From: Clostridiaceae bacterium M8S5
GTDB taxonomy: Bacteria; Bacillota; Clostridia; Tissierellales; MCWD3
Assembly (NCBI GenBank): GCA_029227815.1
Contig: CP118523.1
Coordinates: 3,038,001 to 3,102,000 of the forward strand
Direction: 5' to 3'
Length of the DNA stretch: 64,000 nt
Shown: one piece after another, positions 54,958-63,821 of the stretch
Numbering within the stretch: the stretch's first letter is position 1
Layout: each line of letters begins with the position of its first letter
Position numbers and translations under genes: made by a program
Notes under the pieces: generated by a model
The model's input: only the letters and a program-made list of their open reading frames with translations
What the model was told of the DNA's origin: nothing
Databases searched by the model: none

Positions 54958-56970
54958 TTATCTCCTTTCTGTACAACTCATAATATCTTTTAATGCATCA
55001 ATTAATGTATTTAATTTATTTCTACTAGCTAATAACATTGAATGATGTATTATTATCAAATCATACTGTGCACTTTCTGAAATTTTATGAATCTGAGATT
55101 TCCAATATTTTTCATCTCCTACAATGATTTTATCATACCTACACTTCGTCCAAGGACAAAATAATTTATTACTATGAATTGGTGTATAAGGTGGATGAAT
55201 ATAAAAATTTCCTAATTGTAATTTATCACGGAGTTTGATGCAGATTTCCTCTGATGAAATGGAACTCACATAATCTCTATCAATCTTTATTACATATCCA
55301 TAGTAAGTTTGAGCCTCTATCTTAAGTAATCTTTTTAAAGTTTTTAACCCATTTATTTTTTTTATTTCACCATCTAGGTACTTGGCGTTTTTTTCTCTTA
55401 ATTTATTTTGATTATCTAGCAAACTAAGTTGTTCTAGCAATATAGAAGCTTGAAATTCTGACATGCAATAATTAGATCCTTGAATACTTCCTTTTGGTAT
55501 AATCTCCATATCACCATAATCTATATTTTTTTCAGTATAAACCCTTGAATCAGCTCTTAATTGCTGCAATTTTTTATATAAATTATAGTCCTTAGTAATA
55601 ACTGCACCTCCTTCACCCGCTGTCAAAACTTTACCTTGTTGAAAACTGAATGTACCTAGGTCACCAATGGATCCTACTTTTTTTCCATTCCACACTGAAC
55701 CGTGACTCTGAGCACAATCTTCAATAACTTTTAGTTTATGCTTTTTCGAAAGTTCAATAATTTTATCCATATCTGCCACGCATCCAAATAAATGTACTGG
55801 AATAATGGCTTTAGTTTTTGCTGTTATTAAGGACTCTATTTTATCTACATCTATACAATAGGTTTCAGGATTCACGTCAACTAACACTGGCTTAGCATTG
55901 ACATTAAGAACTGCTGTTGCAGTCGCTAACCATGTTAATGCTGGTACTATAACTTCATCTCCATATCCAATATCCAATGCTTCAAGAGCAACAACTAAAG
56001 CCGATGATCCATTTGTTGTCGGAACGCAATACGGGACATCATTAAATTCAGCAAATTTCTCTGAAAATTCCCTTTCTTTACTCTTTTTGTTAGTGTAGTA
56101 ACCACTAATTGCCCATCTTTTATTTTGAAAAACATCAAGTACAGATTTAATCGTTTTATTATTAAATACTGGCCATTCAGGCCATTCTTCTTTTTCTCTA
56201 TTTAGTTCATATTCTTTTAACATTACTTGAACCCTCTCTATAATAATTTTCATTTTCTCATTTATCCAAATCCGCTCACAATATTTGTAATCATTTGAAT
56301 TTTCACTATATTTTAACAATAAATCTAACCAATTAATTTCTAGTTGAGATTTATACAGTAAAATGTTGTGAATTTTTTCATGCATAACTTTGTCAATATT
56401 CACAGAAAATCTAGATAAATTTAATTTCTTTTCTTCAACAAACTTAATAATCTCATTATTATCAAAACCACAAATATAAGGAATATCTTCGTAATAAATT
56501 ACGTTTTTTACATTAATTGAATTTATAATGTCATGAATCACTATATGATCAACATGATTTCCAATCGCTAATGGTGCAAAAATCAAGTCATAATCATCGC
56601 ATTCTAATATTGATTTTATATCGTTCCTAATGCTTTTTATTAAACTCTCATCCTCTTCTTTTTTTATAAGTTCAGTTTCATCATTATAGCCTCGTAAAGA
56701 ACTATCCATGTATCCCAAGTCAATTTTTTCAATTCCATTTTTTTCACAAAACTTATCATCTTCATGTTTACGCATTTTTGAAATTTGCTTCCAATCTTCA
56801 TTCTTTTTATTTTTGATTACTGACCAGTTGCTCAAAGTAAAAACATTAACCAGTTTTATTTTCATTTTATTTTTTAATAAACTTAATAATCCTCCATTTG
56901 ACAAAGCAAAGTCATCATAATGTGGACTAAAGAAAATCATTTTTTGAAATTTTCCATAGCTATTTTCCAT
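54958..56970 (-). CDS. PIG-L deacetylase fused to BtrR-like inosose aminotransferase
   Basis: Residues 8-245 form a PIG-L/LmbE deacetylase with zinc residues His17 and Asp20 (SPHYDD) and His142 (NHVDH). Residues 262-670 form a DegT/DnrJ transaminase with PLP lysine Lys447 (SFQQGKVLTAGEGG). Its first residues WPEWP, RWAISGY and PYCVPTT, and the late FCPWTKCRY, match BtrR/BtrS, the L-glutamine:2-deoxy-scyllo-inosose aminotransferase. The deacetylase half would correspond to BtrD/NeoL, which removes the acetyl group from 2'-N-acetylparomamine. In known clusters these are separate genes; one chain is unusual. Both sites look intact. Confidence 0.92.
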   Translation of the reverse strand: MENSYGKFQKMIFFSPHYDDFALSNGGLLSLLKNKMKIKLVNVFTLSNWSVIKNKKNEDWKQISKMRKHEDDKFCEKNGIEKIDLGYMDSSLRGYNDETELIKKEEDESLIKSIRNDIKSILECDDYDLIFAPLAIGNHVDHIVIHDIINSINVKNVIYYEDIPYICGFDNNEIIKFVEEKKLNLSRFSVNIDKVMHEKIHNILLYKSQLEINWLDLLLKYSENSNDYKYCERIWINEKMKIIIERVQVMLKEYELNREKEEWPEWPVFNNKTIKSVLDVFQNKRWAISGYYTNKKSKEREFSEKFAEFNDVPYCVPTTNGSSALVVALEALDIGYGDEVIVPALTWLATATAVLNVNAKPVLVDVNPETYCIDVDKIESLITAKTKAIIPVHLFGCVADMDKIIELSKKHKLKVIEDCAQSHGSVWNGKKVGSIGDLGTFSFQQGKVLTAGEGGAVITKDYNLYKKLQQLRADSRVYTEKNIDYGDMEIIPKGSIQGSNYCMSEFQASILLEQLSLLDNQNKLREKNAKYLDGEIKKINGLKTLKRLLKIEAQTYYGYVIKIDRDYVSSISSEEICIKLRDKLQLGNFYIHPPYTPIHSNKLFCPWTKCRYDKIIVGDEKYWKSQIHKISESAQYDLIIIHHSMLLASRNKLNTLIDALKDIMSCTERR

Positions 56971-57289
56971 TTTTATTTATGTTCATTCCTTTCAATTTAC
57001 TCATCACACAACTCTGCATTAAAATTTATAGTGCTGAGCATTATTCTTCCTTTATAGTGCCATGCAACAGAAAATTCAATACACTGAAAACACATAAAAT
57101 AATTTTTTATTTCTAATCAAAAATAACTATGTATTTACTTATGCTAATTAGCCCTCAGCACAAATAAAATGTTCTTATATCAGTACTAAGTATAATACCA
57201 CTATAAACTATATTACTATTCAACTACTAATTTAGATAACAAAGAAAAATATTATCTTACAATACATCTCATTTTTTAATATTAGCTTA
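56971..57289. other. Spacer between inosose synthase and fusion gene
   Basis: These 319 AT-rich bases hold no gene. An imperfect TTTTAATA/ATATTAAAA hairpin near the synthase stop may be a weak terminator, and a promoter for the downstream genes may lie here. Confidence 0.4.
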
Positions 57290-58423
57290 TTAAAAGCCCC
57301 ATTTATTTAGATATTTATTAACCTTACATATACTATTAACAATGTCTTCTTTGCTCACAAAAGTTAAATTATAGCCATTTGTTTGACTACTTTTTCCTAA
57401 CTTATCTAACAGTACAATCGGTATTAACTCATTATTTACAATATATCCTCTTTTATTATCATTCTCAATTAATTGCATAATCTTATTGATTGGATATTCT
57501 TTTATTTTATAAATTTGTTTAACAACATCAATTTGTTCTAATAACTTATAATGCATTGCTACTTCATCTTCTGATATTTTACCTAATGCACTGCTAATCT
57601 CTGCATTCACTAGCATCCCATAAGCAACACATTCACCATGCTTAAATTTTCCATTGGATAAGAATTCAACTGCATGTCCTACTGTATGTCCATATTCTAG
57701 TACCAACCCATCTTTCCTCTCAGTCATATCTTTCTTTAACACTTTAGTTTTTGCTCTAATAGATAATTCAATAATCAACTCTAATTCTTCATAGTTGTAT
57801 AAAAGACCATTTTTTGTTAATTTGATAAAACTTTCAATCTCTTCAGGAATAATAACCAATAGATTTTTTACTAGTTCTACAATTCCTGATTTGTAATCTC
57901 TTGTAGAAAGTGTCGAAAAAAAAGTAAATTCTGTAATTACAATTTCAGGTTTATAAAATGTACCAATTAAATTTTTGCCAAACTTCGAATTTACAGCTTG
58001 TTTTAATGATAAAACTGAGTCAGCTGCAGCAATTGTTGTAGTTGGAATATGAACTAATTTAATTCCTCTAAACAATAAACTTGCTGTTAATCCTACGAAA
58101 TTACCTAAAACCCCTCCCCCAATGGCTACTAGGCAGCTACTCCGATCTACACCTATTTCTAATAATTCACATATCAAGGTATCCACATTGCTGATTGTTT
58201 TCAATCCTTCACAAACCTTTTTACATACTAGATTGCACTTTTTTTTTCTATTTAATATCCTATCTCTTAATATTTTAACTACTTCAATGTTTAACTTTCC
58301 ATCATATATAATTACATACCTTTCAAGGTCTGTACTCAACAGTTGTTCTACAGTATTATCTAAGTTATAGTTCAAAAAATATGAATATTTATTTCCATCA
58401 ATATTTATTTCGTAGAAACTCAT
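57290..58423 (-). CDS. btrC: 2-Deoxy-scyllo-inosose synthase (BtrC-like)
   Basis: The 377-residue protein cyclises glucose-6-phosphate to 2-deoxy-scyllo-inosose, the first step of 2-deoxystreptamine synthesis. It is a dehydroquinate-synthase fold: AIGGGVLGNFVGLTAS (NAD loop), LVHIPTTTIAAADSVLSLKQ, GIVELVKN, and EYGHTVGHAVEF with the metal ligands. LSLKQAVN and KNLIG, with a late DNKRGYI, match BtrC rather than the TGIN pattern of true dehydroquinate synthases. The BtrN, BtrM and BtrR partners next to it confirm the choice. GAGGTGA precedes the ATG. Confidence 0.92.
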   Translation of the reverse strand: MSFYEINIDGNKYSYFLNYNLDNTVEQLLSTDLERYVIIYDGKLNIEVVKILRDRILNRKKKCNLVCKKVCEGLKTISNVDTLICELLEIGVDRSSCLVAIGGGVLGNFVGLTASLLFRGIKLVHIPTTTIAAADSVLSLKQAVNSKFGKNLIGTFYKPEIVITEFTFFSTLSTRDYKSGIVELVKNLLVIIPEEIESFIKLTKNGLLYNYEELELIIELSIRAKTKVLKKDMTERKDGLVLEYGHTVGHAVEFLSNGKFKHGECVAYGMLVNAEISSALGKISEDEVAMHYKLLEQIDVVKQIYKIKEYPINKIMQLIENDNKRGYIVNNELIPIVLLDKLGKSSQTNGYNLTFVSKEDIVNSICKVNKYLNKWGF

Positions 58424-58796
58424 TTTATCACCTCTTGATTTTTAAATGTACTCTGAAAAACCTAACAGTTAATCTAATTATTTTAAATTCTCTTCAAAAT
58501 TCTCTTCAAATTGAAGAAATGCTTAATTAGTAGTAATAGACTAAAATACTTAAATAAAATATAATATTTTTTGTAAGAAATTATTCCTTGTAAGCAAGCA
58601 AAATACTCATTCTTTTTTATCATATCTTAATTTTTGAAAATACCCAATACAAAGCAGGAGCGATAATGATAATTATACTGTAAATTAAAAGTTTGTAATC
58701 ATATCACATCAAATCAGCTATTTGACTTTTTAGGTACTTAAAGTACTAATGTGTAGTAAAAATAATTAATACATTCTTTCTTATGTCACATTACTT
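58424..58796. other. Spacer between glycosyltransferase and inosose synthase genes
   Basis: These 373 very AT-rich bases hold no gene. An internal promoter for the synthase is likely, but no -35/-10 pair is convincing. Confidence 0.4.
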
Positions 58797-60020
58797 TCAA
58801 ATTTCATATAATTTAAGATAATGAGGATAAACTTTTTTAGGTATATACTTTGAAGTTATATCAATTGTAGCCCGCTTAATTATTTCCATTCTTAAAATAT
58901 CATCTTCAATAATTCTTTCTACTGCATCCGCAAAAGCTTTATCATTAGTTGATTCAACTAACAATCCATTATATTCATTTTTAAATATGTTTAAAAGCCC
59001 TCCAACACTAGATGCTACTACTGGTATTTCAGCAGCTACAGCTTCTATGGATGCTCCACCGAATTCTTCATGTCTTGAAGGCATTACTAAAACAGATGCA
59101 TTCTTCATGATACATGCAACTTCATCATGTGAAATAAATCCTGTAATTCCAAATTTATTTTCTAAACCATACTTTAAAACACCCTCAACTAAATCTTCAT
59201 GCTGAGGCCCATCTCCACAGACTAGAAAGAATAAGTCATCTCTCTTTTTCAAGTTATTTGCCATCTTTAAAAATATATCCCATCCCTTTTCGTGTGCTAC
59301 TCTTCCAACAAATAAAATAATTTTTTTATCCTTTGGTAAACTATACTTATCCGCTATAATATCACAACAAATTGATTTTTTATGTTTTAAATGATGTTGT
59401 GCTAAACAATCACTAATAACTACAAACTTGTCCTCATGTTCTATAAAAGATTCTTTAAACTTTTTTGACATTTTTTCTGATGTAAGTACAATGCTTTTCG
59501 ATATTGTAATTACTTTTTTTTCAATTTTTTTTACTATTGGATGAATAATTTTATCAACCAAATTCATGGGTTCATATGTAAATGTTCTACTACAATGGAT
59601 AGAAGTAATAATAGGTATATTTTTGAAAAACTTGTTTAAAAACAAAGCAACAATATATGGCCCAATCACTCCACTTCCATGAATATGGATTAGATTATAA
59701 TCTTTCTTATTTTTATTTTTCAATAACCATTTTATTGTTCCAAATACCCAACTCTCGTCAAGCATTATTGTTCCTGTATATTTTGACTTAAAAGGCAGTG
59801 TAAATGACCTAGTTGAATGTAAATAAAGATTGTCGTTGATTTTAATCTCATTTTCTATCCCTGGAAACCCCATTGTTACAATATCTTGAAAAATCCCATT
59901 ATTGGCTAACCATTCTGATATATTCTTTATTTGTACTTGCATACCGCCAATAGGATCAAATTCACTTGGCCAATAATCACTGTTAAAATAGTAATGTGGT
60001 GTAACCCTTAGTACTTTCAC
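58797..60020 (-). CDS. btrM: 2-Deoxystreptamine glycosyltransferase (BtrM/NeoM-like)
   Basis: The 407-residue GT4-family enzyme begins KVLRVTPHYYFN, then WPSEFDPIGGMQVQI, a start I associate with NeoM/BtrM glycosyltransferases. These add N-acetylglucosamine from UDP-GlcNAc to 2-deoxystreptamine. The C-terminal domain has FVGRVAHEKGWD and the EX7E nucleotide-sugar motif in EEFGGASIE. The product would be 2'-N-acetylparomamine, the substrate of the deacetylase domain encoded at 54958. The start is GTG at 60018-60020 with GGGG upstream. Confidence 0.88.
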   Translation of the reverse strand: MKVLRVTPHYYFNSDYWPSEFDPIGGMQVQIKNISEWLANNGIFQDIVTMGFPGIENEIKINDNLYLHSTRSFTLPFKSKYTGTIMLDESWVFGTIKWLLKNKNKKDYNLIHIHGSGVIGPYIVALFLNKFFKNIPIITSIHCSRTFTYEPMNLVDKIIHPIVKKIEKKVITISKSIVLTSEKMSKKFKESFIEHEDKFVVISDCLAQHHLKHKKSICCDIIADKYSLPKDKKIILFVGRVAHEKGWDIFLKMANNLKKRDDLFFLVCGDGPQHEDLVEGVLKYGLENKFGITGFISHDEVACIMKNASVLVMPSRHEEFGGASIEAVAAEIPVVASSVGGLLNIFKNEYNGLLVESTNDKAFADAVERIIEDDILRMEIIKRATIDITSKYIPKKVYPHYLKLYEI

Positions 60021-60076
60021 CTATATCCCCTTTCTTTCCGACATTATTTAATCCAATATTTAATTAAATATATTTT

Positions 60077-60829
60077 TTATAACACATAATCAAATTGTTC
60101 AAAATTTGATACACTATAATTATCACAGATATTGCAAACATCATATTTACATCTGTCTCCATTTATGAGCGAATTTCTAAATTCTTTATATTCATTTGAA
60201 TTCCATATATCTTTGATATGAGTTTCAGTAATATTTCCAAATACATTCTTTTGATAATAATCTTCGTAACAAGGGACTACATTTCCATATAATGTTATAA
60301 CTAATAGTGAAGATGGAATGTAACATGCTCTATTCTTAACAATTTCTACTTTTCTACTTTCTATACTCCCCCCCCTATTAGTAAGATTCAAATCACTATA
60401 TTTAATATATTCCACTTTAAGTTTTAATTTTTTATCTAGTTTTAAAAGTTCTTGTTCAAATCTATTTTTCTTTCCTTCATGCTGTGTTACGATCATTCTA
60501 TCTATCCCAATATTTAATAAATTAGTTATTCTATTTGCATACAAGAAATCTCCGTTGGAATATAGTACATTTCTAACTTCTGGTAATTCTTCACGGATTG
60601 TACTAATAAATTTTTCTAACTTTGTACAAAGCAATGGTTCACCATAAAAATGATATGAAACTCGTCCTTTAAAGTTAATATCTTTCAACTGCTTAACAAT
60701 TTCATTGAACACGCTATCTTCCATTTGTCCTTTTTCAACTCTTTCTGAGATTGAGTTTGGACAATAACTACACCTCCTATTACAAGCATGATTCACCTCT
60801 ATCTCAACCATTGAAAAACACTTATTCAT
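60077..60829 (-). CDS. btrN: Radical SAM 2-deoxy-scyllo-inosamine dehydrogenase (BtrN)
   Basis: The 250-residue protein matches BtrN in length and in its key positions. Radical SAM cluster Cys16, Cys20 and Cys23 lie in CNRRCSYCPN. Auxiliary cluster Cys169, Cys187, Cys232 and Cys235 fall at the numbers I recall for BtrN. It also shares Arg152 (NRGG), HFYGEPLLC and the C-terminal YDYVL. BtrN oxidises 2-deoxy-scyllo-inosamine to the 3-amino ketone with SAM and no oxygen or NAD, so it suits an anaerobe. Streptomycetes use an NAD-dependent enzyme instead. This is the most specific marker of the cluster. Confidence 0.95.
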   Translation of the reverse strand: MNKCFSMVEIEVNHACNRRCSYCPNSISERVEKGQMEDSVFNEIVKQLKDINFKGRVSYHFYGEPLLCTKLEKFISTIREELPEVRNVLYSNGDFLYANRITNLLNIGIDRMIVTQHEGKKNRFEQELLKLDKKLKLKVEYIKYSDLNLTNRGGSIESRKVEIVKNRACYIPSSLLVITLYGNVVPCYEDYYQKNVFGNITETHIKDIWNSNEYKEFRNSLINGDRCKYDVCNICDNYSVSNFEQFDYVL

Positions 60830-61117
60830 TTATGTTTCCCTCTCTTTTTTCAAATATTAGCAATAATTACTCTATTATATTTTTAATTTCCTAAAAGATC
60901 TTAAATCTAAACATAAAAAACACCATAGTCATAAAAGTAAATATTTAAGCATCAATCTGGGTTGTTATTATCAAAAACAACTAACAAACTACAATTTTTT
61001 ATAATTTAACTTTTATAATAATATTTGATGTTTATTAGTTATTTTTTAGTATATTAAAATTAGTATTACTATAATATGTGCACCTTAATTACATTACGGT
61101 AAATATAATGGATAACA
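60830..61117. other. Spacer between ABC exporter and BtrN gene
   Basis: These 288 AT-rich bases hold no gene. A GTTGTT/AACAAC hairpin at about 60960-60980 is the only structure noted. Confidence 0.4.
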
Positions 61118-61930
61118 CTAGTAAAAAGACATTTCTCCAGTTTTCCTGTAATTTTTTTCTGCAAGTTTTATTATAATCGATGTTAACAATACTATAATCC
61201 CCAAGCTCAGAATCAAATATATATAGTTCATAAATATTTGGGAATTCAACTCAATATTTAATAAATGCCTAATACCTATAAGACAATATGTTAATGGAAA
61301 AAAAGTTGAAATTACTTTTGCCCAAAATGGAAACACTGATACTGGAATCTTAACTCCTGAAAAAAGTTCCATTGGAGCATTTAGCAAGTAAAATAAAAAT
61401 GTAGAATCTCTTGAAAACAAGAAAATCGCATTTAGCAATCCCCCCCAAATAGCTGCTGAAACAATTAGCATTAGGAATATTATAGGAGTTTTTATCAAAA
61501 TCATAAGGTTTAAAGAACCGTTTAACACAATAAAGAAAAAACTATACACAATAATTATCCAAACATTTTCCAAAAGAGTGCCTAATGCCCTTCCGTATAA
61601 GACAGCAAGTTTATTACATGGAGACAAAAATATTATTTCTAAAGTCCCACTTGTTCTTTCATAACTCATATTCCAAGCACTCTCAACCATACTCCAAAAG
61701 CAATTAAAACCTATAAATCCTGTCAGTATAAACAAAAAGAATGTTTGTTTTGTATATATTATATTCCCAATTACTATCTCACCTTCAAAGAATGGTTTGT
61801 ATCCAAGAAAAATGCTTACTAATTGTAATAATGGCCAAGCAATCATTGTAAAATAAATAAGCTTTGAATGAAATATGTTTCTATGTTGCTTAACTGCTTC
61901 TGAATAAACCTGTCTAATGAACTTCTTCAT
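61118..61930 (-). CDS. ABC-2 type exporter permease (subunit 2)
   Basis: The 270-residue protein has six membrane helices and the ABC-2 permease arrangement (MSYERTSGTLEIIFLSPCN in the loop after helix 2). It overlaps the ATPase gene by 17 bases, so the two are coupled. With the paralogue at 62997 it should form a heterodimeric exporter, possibly of the aminoglycoside-like product. Confidence 0.87.
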   Translation of the reverse strand: MKKFIRQVYSEAVKQHRNIFHSKLIYFTMIAWPLLQLVSIFLGYKPFFEGEIVIGNIIYTKQTFFLFILTGFIGFNCFWSMVESAWNMSYERTSGTLEIIFLSPCNKLAVLYGRALGTLLENVWIIIVYSFFFIVLNGSLNLMILIKTPIIFLMLIVSAAIWGGLLNAIFLFSRDSTFLFYLLNAPMELFSGVKIPVSVFPFWAKVISTFFPLTYCLIGIRHLLNIELNSQIFMNYIYLILSLGIIVLLTSIIIKLAEKNYRKTGEMSFY

Positions 61931-62906
61931 TTTTTCCTCCTCCTAAAAGTGTATCAAGTAAAATATTTTCAAGAGAAGGTTCTTTAACTAAAACGCTTAA
62001 TAATCCACACTCATACTCAGCAATCATTTTAAAAATATCTGCATTATAACTTTTACACGAAGTTATTTTAACTAAATTTTCTATTTCATCAAATTCTAAT
62101 TTAAATTTTTCTTTCTCAGCTAATATTGATAAGCTCTTTTTGAAATTCACTTTCATATTTTCAACCTTTATTAAAGTTTCTTTCTGTGATTTAAGCATTT
62201 TTTTCAGTCCTTCTGGTGTATCTTTAGCAATAATCTGCCCTTTATCAATAATATATATATAATCACATAACTCTTCTGCTTCAGTAATATAGTGTGTGGT
62301 TAATAATATACCTTTATTATTATCAGTTGCTAATTTTTTAATATATGTTCTCATCTTCTGAGCAATATTTATATCTAATCCTAGGGTAGGTTCATCTAAA
62401 AAAATGTAGTCTGGATCATTGATTACTCCTCTAGCAATTTGCAACCTTTGCTTCATACCTTTAGAATATCTTTCTACAGGCATATTCTCTGAATCTTTTA
62501 AGTCAACCATATCTAATAATTTATCTATCCTCTTATCCAGCTCTTTCTTTTGAATCCCATATAACGAACCAAAATATTCCAAATTCTCTCTAGCTGATAA
62601 ACGCCAGTATAAATTTCGCTCTCCTCCAGTAATTAAATTTAACTTTTCCTTTACTTTTTTATAATATTTTACAGAATCAATCCCATCTATCATTATTGAT
62701 CCTGAAGTAGGATCAATAATTCCACACAACATTTTAATAGTCGTTGTCTTACCCGCACCGTTAACACCTAATAGACCAATAATTTTGCCTTTTTCTAACT
62801 CTAAACTCAGTTTTTTAACTGCACAAACTCTTTTTCTCTTTGCTAAATGAAACTTCTTCTTCTCTTTAAATGTGTATGTTTTTGAAATATTACTAGCTAC
62901 TAACAC
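61914..62906 (-). CDS. ABC exporter ATP-binding protein
   Basis: The 330-residue ATPase has Walker A GLLGVNGAGKTTTIK, signature YSKGMKQRLQIARG, and Walker B YIFLDEPTLGLD, with a C-terminal extension of about 90 residues. It is of the drug or polysaccharide exporter class. Its gene lies between two ABC-2 permease genes. Confidence 0.94.
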   Translation of the reverse strand: MLVASNISKTYTFKEKKKFHLAKRKRVCAVKKLSLELEKGKIIGLLGVNGAGKTTTIKMLCGIIDPTSGSIMIDGIDSVKYYKKVKEKLNLITGGERNLYWRLSARENLEYFGSLYGIQKKELDKRIDKLLDMVDLKDSENMPVERYSKGMKQRLQIARGVINDPDYIFLDEPTLGLDINIAQKMRTYIKKLATDNNKGILLTTHYITEAEELCDYIYIIDKGQIIAKDTPEGLKKMLKSQKETLIKVENMKVNFKKSLSILAEKEKFKLEFDEIENLVKITSCKSYNADIFKMIAEYECGLLSVLVKEPSLENILLDTLLGGGKNEEVH

Positions 62907-62996
62907 ACTCTATACCTCCTGTATATAATTTAAAATCCTGTAAATACTCAATCATTACTATAATATCTATATTTATTTAGCAATTACACCAAATAA

Positions 62997-63806
62997 TTAT
63001 CCAAAAATATCATTCATTATATTCTTCTCCATTTTTTTATTGAAGTAAATACCTATAACAAGATATATAATACTTAAAGCCAAAATTTGAACTACAAGAT
63101 GCATGTTATTTACCAACTTTTCTTCTAATAAAACAACTGCTCTATATAACTTTAGGCTAGCTGTCATAGGAATGATTTCTGAAATAAATTGAATAGATTT
63201 TGGTAAATATTCAATGGGAAACGCAACTCCTGAAATAATATATAAAATCATAAATAGTGTATTTTGAGTTATATAAGTATCTCTTGTTTTTAACATTATT
63301 GATGACAATAATACTCCCAATGCAAAAAAGGAGAATAGTATAATTAGAATAATAATGATAGATTCAAATGTAAGAATTCTTGATACTTTAGCACCAAAAA
63401 AACTCCCAAGAACAACAACTATTCCAAATTGCATTATTGTATATGAAATTTGTTCAATTTGACAACCAATAAAATACCCAGCACGTGAAGCCGGTGAAAT
63501 AAGCAATGCTCCTATGGTGCCCTCTCTCAATTCAGTTATCAATGCTCTACCAATATTCATCAAAGTAGCAATTCCAAGGATATTGATTGCTATACCAAGC
63601 ACAATAAAAGTTATATAGTCTGAAGAATCTGTATATTCAACAAAACTTGATGTAACCTTTCCATCGAACATAAACTTATATATTAAATACGGAATCAATA
63701 TTGAAAATAAAGCATTAAATAACCTTCCTAAAAGATAAGTCCAAGGATAAGCTCTTTTTCGAGTAATTCTATTTTTCACATAAGTAGATTTTATAATTTC
63801 AAACAT
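62997..63806 (-). CDS. ABC-2 type exporter permease (subunit 1)
   Basis: The 269-residue protein has six membrane helices with a short loop ELREGTIGALLISPASRAGYF typical of ABC-2 permeases. It is paralogous to the protein at 61118-61930 and 90 bases upstream of the ATPase gene. Confidence 0.87.
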   Translation of the reverse strand: MFEIIKSTYVKNRITRKRAYPWTYLLGRLFNALFSILIPYLIYKFMFDGKVTSSFVEYTDSSDYITFIVLGIAINILGIATLMNIGRALITELREGTIGALLISPASRAGYFIGCQIEQISYTIMQFGIVVVLGSFFGAKVSRILTFESIIIILIILFSFFALGVLLSSIMLKTRDTYITQNTLFMILYIISGVAFPIEYLPKSIQFISEIIPMTASLKLYRAVVLLEEKLVNNMHLVVQILALSIIYLVIGIYFNKKMEKNIMNDIFG

Positions 63807-63821
63807 AAGCCCTCCAAAAAT

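Noticed and set aside
57290-58423. Shikimate-pathway 3-dehydroquinate synthase (aroB)
   Set aside because: LSLKQAVN and DNKRGYI match inosose synthases, and the BtrN, BtrM and BtrR partners surround it; no other aro gene is near.
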